Shown piece after piece: positions 8,493 to 14,000 of a DNA stretch of 14,000 nt. The notes under the pieces were generated by a model. It did not search any database, was not told where the DNA came from, and worked only from the letters and a program-made list of their open reading frames with translations. The DNA is from Chrysomallon squamiferum. Lineage: Eukaryota; Mollusca; Gastropoda; Neomphalida; Peltospiridae. The stretch lies in the NCBI GenBank assembly GCA_012295275.1, contig CM022674.1, forward strand, positions 14,403,374 to 14,417,373, given 5' to 3'. Position 1 is the first letter of the stretch; every line of letters begins with the position of its first letter. Position numbers and translations under genes: made by a program.

Positions 8493-9180
8493 CAAACACA
8501 AATACATCTAAACACAACACACTCATACAGAACAAAAATAAATACAAAACAACACTCATACAGAACATAAATACATATATACACAACAACACACTCATAC
8601 AGAACAAACACATCTAAACACTCTCATACAGAACAAACACAAATAGATCTAAACACAACACACTCATACAGAACAAACAGATACATCTAAACACAACAAC
8701 ACACTCATACAGAACAAACACAAATACATCTAAACACAACAACAGCTCATACGGAACACACACAAATACACAACAACACACTCATACAGAACAAACACAA
8801 ATACATCTAAACACAACAACACACTCATACAGAACAAACACAAATACATCTAAACACAACAACAGCTCATACGGAACAAACACAAATACACAACAACATA
8901 CTCATACAGAACAAACAGAAATACATCTTTACACAACAACACACTCATACAGAACAAACATACATACATTTATACACAACACACTCTTACAGAACAATCA
9001 CAAATACACAACAGCACACTCTTACAGAACAATCACAAATACACAACAACACACTCATACAGAACAAATACATCTATACACAACAACACACTCATACAGA
9101 ACAAACATATATGCATCTAAATATAACAACACACTCATACAGAACAAACACAAATACATCTAAACTCAACAACACATTCA
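8493..9180 (+). repeat. Higher-order satellite block A, copy 1
   Basis: An irregular block whose marker variants recur in order: AACAAAAATAAATAC (8531), GAACATAAATACATATATAC, ATCTAAACACTCTCATAC, AACAGCTCATACGGAAC and CATATATGCATC (about 9107). The same order recurs about 2326 bp downstream, showing that the block was duplicated as a unit. Confidence 0.85.
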
Positions 9181-10817
9181 TACAGAACAAACACAAATAC
9201 ATCTGTACACAACAACACACTCATACAGAACAAACACAGATACATCCGTACACAACACACTCATACAGAACAAACACAAATACACAACAACACACTCATA
9301 CAGAACAAACACAGATACATCTGTACACAACACACTCATACAGAACAAACACAGATACATCTGTACACAACACACATACAGAACAAACACAAATACATCT
9401 GTACACAGCAACACTCTTACAGAACAAACACAACTACACAACAACACACTCATACAGAACAAACACAAATACACAACAACACACTCATACAGAACAAACA
9501 CAACTACACAACAACACACTCATACAGAACAAACACAAATACATCTGTACACAACAACACACTCATACAGAACAAACACAGATACATCTGTACACAACAG
9601 CACACTCATACAGAACAAAGACAGATACATCTGTACACAACAACACACTCATACAGAACAAACACAGATACATCTGTACACAACAGCACACTCATACAGA
9701 ACAAAGACAGATACATCTGTACACAACACACTCATACAGAACAAACACAAATACACAACAACACACTCATACAGAACAAACAAAAATACATCTGTACACA
9801 ACAACACACTCATACAGAACAAACACAGATACATCTGTACACAACAACACACTCATACAGAACAAACACAGATACATCTGTACACAACAACACACTCATA
9901 CAGAACAAACACAGATACATCTGTACACAACACACTCATACAGAACAAACACAAATACACAACACACTCATATAGAACAAACACAGATACATCTGTACAC
10001 AACACACTCATACAGAACAAACACAAATACACAACACACTCATACAGAACAAACACAAATACACAACAACACACTCATACAGAACAAACACAGATACATC
10101 TGTACACAACAACACACTCATACAGAACAAACACAGATACATCTGTACACAACAACACACTCATACAGAACAAACACAAATACACAACAACACACTCATA
10201 CAGAACACACACAGATACATCTGTACACAACACACTCATACAGAACAAACACAAATACACAACACACTCATACAGAACAAACACAAATACACAACACTCA
10301 TACAGAACAAACACAAATACATCTGTACACAACTCATTCATACAGAACAAACACAAATACACAACAACACACTCATACAGAACAAACACAAATACATCTG
10401 TACACAACACATTCATACAGAACAAACACAAATACACAACAACAAACTCATACAGAACAAACACAAATACACAACACACTCATACAGAACAAACACAAAT
10501 ACATCTGTACACAACACACTCATACAGAACAAACACAAATACACAACAACACACTCATACAGAACAAACACAAATATATCTGTACACAACACATTCATAC
10601 AGAACAAACACAAATACACAACAACACACTCATACAGAACAAACAAATACATCTGTACACAACACATTCATACAGAACAAACACAAATACACAACAACAC
10701 ACTCATACAGAACAAACACAAATACACAACAACACACTCATACAGAACAAACAAATACATCTGTACACAGCAGCACTCTTACAGAACAAACACAAATACA
10801 CAACACACTCATACAGA

Positions 10818-11505
10818 ACAAACACAAATACATCTAAACACAACACACTCATACAGAACAAAAATAAATACAAAACAACACACTCATACAGAACATAAAT
10901 ACATATATACACAACAACACACTCATACAGAACAAACACATCTAAACACTCTCATACAGAACAAACACAAATATATCTAAACACAACACACTCATACAGA
11001 ACAAACAGATACATCTATACACAACAACACACTCATACAGAACAAACACAAATACATCTAAACACAACAACAGCTCATACGGAACAAACACAAATACACA
11101 AAAACACACTCATACAGAACAAACACAAATACATCTAAACACAACAACACACTCATACAGAACAAACACAAATACATCTAAACACAACAACAGCTCATAC
11201 GGAACAAACACAAATACACAACAACATACTCATACAGAACAAACAGAAATACATCTTTACACAACACACTCATACAGAACAAACATACATACATTTATAC
11301 ACAACACACTCTTACAGAACAATCACAAATACACAACAGCACACTCTTACAGAACAATCACAAATACACAACAACACACTCATACAGAACAAATACATCT
11401 ATACACAACAACACACTCATACAGAACAAACATATATGCATCAAAAAATAACACACTCATACAGAACAAACGCAAATACATCTAAACTCAACAACACATT
11501 CATAC
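10818..11505 (+). repeat. Higher-order satellite block A, copy 2
   Basis: It carries the same ordered marker variants as 8493-9180: AACAAAAATAAATAC at 10857 and CATATATGCATC near 11430. It is near-identical over about 690 bp, with small indels such as an extra or missing AAC. Confidence 0.85.
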
Positions 11506-11762
11506 AGAACAAACACAAATACACAACACACTCATACAGAACAAACACAGATACATCTGTACACAACAACACACTCATACAGAACAAACACAGATACATC
11601 CGTACACAACACACTCATACAGAACAAACACAAATACACAACAACACACTCATACAGAACAAACACAAATACACAACACACTCATACAGAACAAATACAT
11701 CTGTACACAGCAGCACTCTTACAGAACAAACACAAATACACAACAACACACTCATACAGAAC

Positions 11763-12035
11763 AAACACAAATACATCTAAACACAACACACTCATACAGA
11801 ACAAAAATAAATACAAAACAACACACTCATACAGAACATAAATACATATATACACAACAACACACTCATACAGAACAAACACATCTAAACACTCTCATAC
11901 AGAACAAACACAAATAGATCTAAACACAACACACTCATACAGAACAAACAGATACATCTATACACAACAACACACTCATACAGAACAAACACAAATACAT
12001 CTAAACACAACAACAGCTCATACGGAACAAACACA
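11763..12035 (+). repeat. Higher-order satellite block A, copy 3 (5' part only)
   Basis: AACAAAAATAAATAC lies at 11800, 943 bp after copy 2, followed by GAACATAAATACATATATAC, the ATAGATCTAAAC variant and AACAGCTCATACGGAAC. It then switches to regular monomers, so only about the first 270 bp of the block is present. Confidence 0.8.
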
Positions 12036-13320
12036 AATACACAACAACACACTCATACAGAACAAACACAAATACACAACAACACACTCATACAGAACAA
12101 ACACAAATACACAACAACACACTCATACAGAACAAACACAGATACATCTGTACACAACAACACACTCATACAGAACAAACACAGATACATCTGTACACAA
12201 CAACACACTCATACAGAACAAACACAAATACATAACAACACACTCATACAGAACAAACACAGATACATCTGTACACAACACTCATACAGAACAAACACAA
12301 ATACACAACACACTCATACAGAACAAACACAAATACACAACAACACTCATACAGAACAAACACAAATACACAACACTCATACAGAACAAACACAAATACA
12401 TCTGTACACAACACATTCATACAGAACAAACACAAATACACAACACACTCATACAGAACAAACACAAATATATCTGTCCACAACACATTCATACAGAACA
12501 AACACAAATATACAACAACACACTCATACAGAACAAACACAAATACACAACACTCATACAGAACAAACACAAATACATCTGTACACAACACACTCATACA
12601 GAACAAACACAAATACACAACACACTCATACAGAACAAACACAAATACATCTGTACACAACACATTCATACAGAACAAACACAAATACACAACACACTCA
12701 TACAGAACAAACAAATACATCTGTACACAACACATTCATACAGAACAAACACAAATACACAACAACACACTCATACAGAACAAACACAAATACACAACAA
12801 CACACTCATACAGAACAAACACAAATACACAACAACACACTCATACAGAACAAACAAATACATCTGTACACAGCAGCACTCTTACAGAACAAACACAAAT
12901 ACACAACAACACACTCATACAGAACAAACACAGATACATCTGTACACAACAACACACTCATACAGAACAAATACAAATACACAACACACTCATACAGAAC
13001 AAACACAGATCCATCTGTACACAACACACTCATACACAACAAACACAAATACACAACACACTCATACAGAACAGATACATCTGTACACAACTCATACAGA
13101 ACAAACACAAATACATCTGTACACAACAACACACTCATACAGAACAAACACAAATACATCTGTACACAACAACACACTCATACAGAACAAACACAGATAC
13201 ATCTATACACAACACACTCATACAGAACAGATACATCTGTACACAACAGCACACTCATACACAACAACACACTCATACAGAACAAACACAGATACATCTA
13301 TACACAACACACTCATACAC

Positions 13321-13547
13321 TAAAGGAGTTACAGCCTTTATCATCTCCTTCTCCTTTAATGTGGTACATATCGTGGAAGTACTACGCTCGTACTGCCTAG
13401 CCAAGTCGACTCTATACGCACACCTCGCTCATGTTTTTCTATGATTTCATGCTTTAATTCAATGGACATCATCCGATTCTTCTTCTCAGCACTGTCCTTT
13501 GCACTCACTTTCTTAGGATCCACAGTTAGAACAAAGAAATGTGGCAA
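13321..13547 (-). pseudogene. Tigger/CENP-B-type transposase N-terminal fragment, frameshifted
   Basis: The minus-strand frame from about 13523 reads VDPKKVSAKDSAEKKN, then MMSIELKHEIIEKHERGVRI, up to 13413. It then continues in another frame from 13410 as VDLARQYERSTSTICTTLKE, then KEMIKAVTPL, ending at 13321. Together this is the N-terminal helix-turn-helix of pogo/Tigger/jerky-type (CENP-B-like) DNA-binding domains: ELK-EIIEKHERG, then a recognition helix with RSTSTICT-LK. A two-base excess near 13411-13412 causes the frameshift. The probable start codon reads GTG (Val before DPKK). The remaining DNA-binding and DDE catalytic parts are absent. The fragment stops exactly where the satellite begins. 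It is clearly non-functional as a transposase. Confidence 0.8.
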
Positions 13548-13646
13548 AATACTTCACAAAACGCAAGCTCAAGACAACAGATATAAAATATAAAATAAAA
13601 TAAGAAATAAACTTCAATTTTAGATTTTTTTAATAAAAAAAAAAAA
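13548..13646. other. Short AT-rich spacer before the second MIB-type gene
   Basis: It contains (AAAAT)-like runs and a 13-base A tract directly before the ATG at 13647. An A tract next to a coding segment can mark retroposition, but here the A tract is 5' of the ATG, so it does not support that. Confidence 0.6.
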
Positions 13647-13763
13647 ATGGCGGGATTACGTGTTGTACGGGGCCCTGACTTGGATAGACAGAACGTAGAT
13701 GGAGGTGAAGGTCATCTGGGCATATTATTATTATCATCATCGTTATTATTATTATTAATTTAG
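13647..13763 (+). pseudogene. Truncated MIB/HERC2 5' segment, copy a of a second MIB-type gene
   Basis: The ATG at 13647 opens [20 protein letters not shown], then EGHLGI, the start of a MIB/HERC2 domain. It shares the MAGLRVV opening with exon 1 of the minus-strand gene but is diverged at synonymous sites. After EGHLGI the frame runs into a TTA/TCA microsatellite and stops at 13761-13763, so only about 25 residues are domain-like. The Trp of the usual GPDW motif is Leu here (TTG). It may be a broken 5' exon or the remains of a duplication. An internal GTGAAG could act as a donor (GGAG|GTGAAG), but I find no matching acceptor in frame. Confidence 0.6.
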
Positions 13764-13962
13764 TTATATATGTTTGGGATGTGTGTGTGTGTGTGTGTGT
13801 GTGTTTGTGTTTTTGTTATTATTTTGTTGTATTTTTCCGTTTATTTGTTATTATTTTGTTTTATTTTATTAAATAAAATAAATACATTTCAGTTTTAGTT
13901 CCTTATACGGGGCCCTGACTGGGATAAAAGAAACGTAGATGGAGGTGAAGGTCATCTGGGCA
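13666..13962 (+). repeat. 57-bp direct duplication of a MIB/HERC2 coding segment, 240 bp apart
   Basis: TACGGGGCCCTGACT starts copy a at 13666 and copy b at 13906, and both run through GATGGAGGTGAAGGTCATCT to GGGCA (13722 and 13962). About five differences lie in one short central stretch (TGGATAGACAG against GGGATAAAAGA); the rest is identical. Confidence 0.92.
13723..13890. repeat. Low-complexity tract between the duplicated MIB segments
   Basis: (TTA)n with ATCATC at 13723-13760, then (GT)n at about 13779-13805, then TTATTTTG and AAATA runs. It contains no coding signal. Confidence 0.85.
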
Positions 13963-14000
13963 CAATAAAAACCGTGAACGACGATAAAACAGCTGACGTT
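13899..14000 (+). CDS. Second MIB-type gene, MIB/HERC2 exon (copy b), cut by window edge
   Basis: After an acceptor-like CATTTCAGTTTTAG (ending 13898) the frame reads FLIRGPDWDKRNVDGGEGHL, then GTIKTVNDDKTADV, to the window end. [13 protein letters not shown] and the following pattern match a MIB/HERC2 domain. They parallel the minus-strand exon 1 ([17 protein letters not shown]) closely enough to call the two genes paralogues. The intact Trp and continuous frame make this copy the better candidate for a functional exon. Its in-frame upstream codon is TAG, so it needs a spliced upstream exon; 13647 does not join it in an obvious way. In the genome it would run rightward, head to head with the MIB2-like gene. 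Confidence 0.7.

Larger units (their letters stand above)
7720..13320 (+). repeat. 5.6-kb A/C-rich satellite with 32/35/40/43-bp monomers
   Basis: The conserved core is CTCATACAGAACAAACACA. It is followed by A/G-ATAC, an optional eight-base insert (ATCTGTAC or ATCTAAAC in context), ACACAAC and an optional extra AAC, before the next core. The two optional parts give monomers of 32, 35, 40 and 43 bp, often with long and short monomers alternating. The plus strand is very rich in A and C and poor in G. The array holds about 150 monomers. Monomers with ATCTAA dominate 7720-9180 and parts of 10811-12040; monomers with ATCTGT dominate the rest. It occupies most of the space between two divergent MIB-type genes and ends sharply at a transposase fragment. 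It has no CRISPR features. Confidence 0.97.

Noticed and set aside
9111-10898. Long plus-strand open frame (595 codons), and a shorter one at 11436-11780
   Set aside because: Both are read-through of satellite monomers that lack stop codons in every plus-strand frame. The translation drifts in frame and shows no domain.
7571-13177. Many minus-strand open frames rich in Cys, Val and Leu across the satellite
   Set aside because: They are the reverse complement of the same monomers and follow the repeat period, not a protein. No start context, splice structure or domain supports them.
7720-13320. CRISPR array
   Set aside because: There are no constant-length unique spacers; the variable parts are variants of the same monomer. 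The host is clearly an animal.
13321-13547. Functional Tigger/CENP-B-type gene
   Set aside because: The start codon is lost, the frame is broken near 13411, and everything after the first helix-turn-helix is missing.
13631-13646. A tract before the MIB segment as a sign of a retroposed gene copy
   Set aside because: A retroposed poly(A) would lie 3' of the coding sequence on the same strand. Here it lies 5' of the ATG.
1-14000. tRNA, rRNA or other structured RNA genes
   Set aside because: I looked for tRNA box motifs and rRNA-like segments on both strands by eye and saw none. A covariance-model search would be decisive.

Overview
The window looks like animal nuclear DNA. It has short GT-AG exons in long AT-rich introns, abundant microsatellites and minisatellites, and no bacterial gene layout. 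A decayed Tigger/CENP-B-type transposase fragment, a Mind bomb-type gene with several MIB-domain exons and very repeat-rich introns suggest an invertebrate. My guess is a mollusc, possibly a cephalopod, but that is an inference from style and not proven here.

Layout. (1) Positions 1-6174, minus strand: the 5' two thirds of a MIB2-like (Mind bomb 2) E3 ubiquitin ligase gene. Ten exons can be joined with compatible splice phases into about 462 codons: MIB/HERC2 domain, ZZ zinc finger, a degenerate second MIB/HERC2 domain, MIB repeat modules, an acidic linker and the start of the ankyrin repeats. The remaining ankyrin repeats and the expected RING fingers lie beyond position 1. Its introns hold a 39-bp minisatellite that keeps the exon frame open, a roughly 26-bp AT-rich minisatellite of about 1.5 kb, and two copies of a 62-bp dispersed repeat. 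(2) Positions 6175-7195: upstream DNA with TG and TAG repeats and a small CpG-containing candidate alternative first exon (6946-7042). (3) Positions 7196-7719: a 76-bp segment present twice, 448 bp apart, each copy running into satellite sequence. (4) Positions 7720-13320: a 5.6-kb A/C-rich satellite with monomers of 32/35/40/43 bp and a higher-order block structure. It is not coding, although it contains a 595-codon stop-free stretch. (5) Positions 13321-13547, minus strand: a start-less, frameshifted Tigger/CENP-B-like transposase N-terminus abutting the satellite. (6) Positions 13647-14000, plus strand: the 5' end of a second, divergently oriented MIB-domain gene. Its first coding segment occurs twice, exactly 240 bp apart. 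The first copy is truncated and lacks a conserved Trp; the second is intact to the window edge.

The biology is two Mind bomb-type paralogues head to head, separated by a large satellite. MIB proteins ubiquitinate Notch ligands and other targets. Whether the second gene is functional cannot be decided from this window. I see no clear new enzymatic system. The most unusual features are the divergent paralogue pair with its duplicated 5' exon, the higher-order satellite between them, the frame-shifting 28-bp duplication at the first ankyrin exon, and the candidate alternative first exon.
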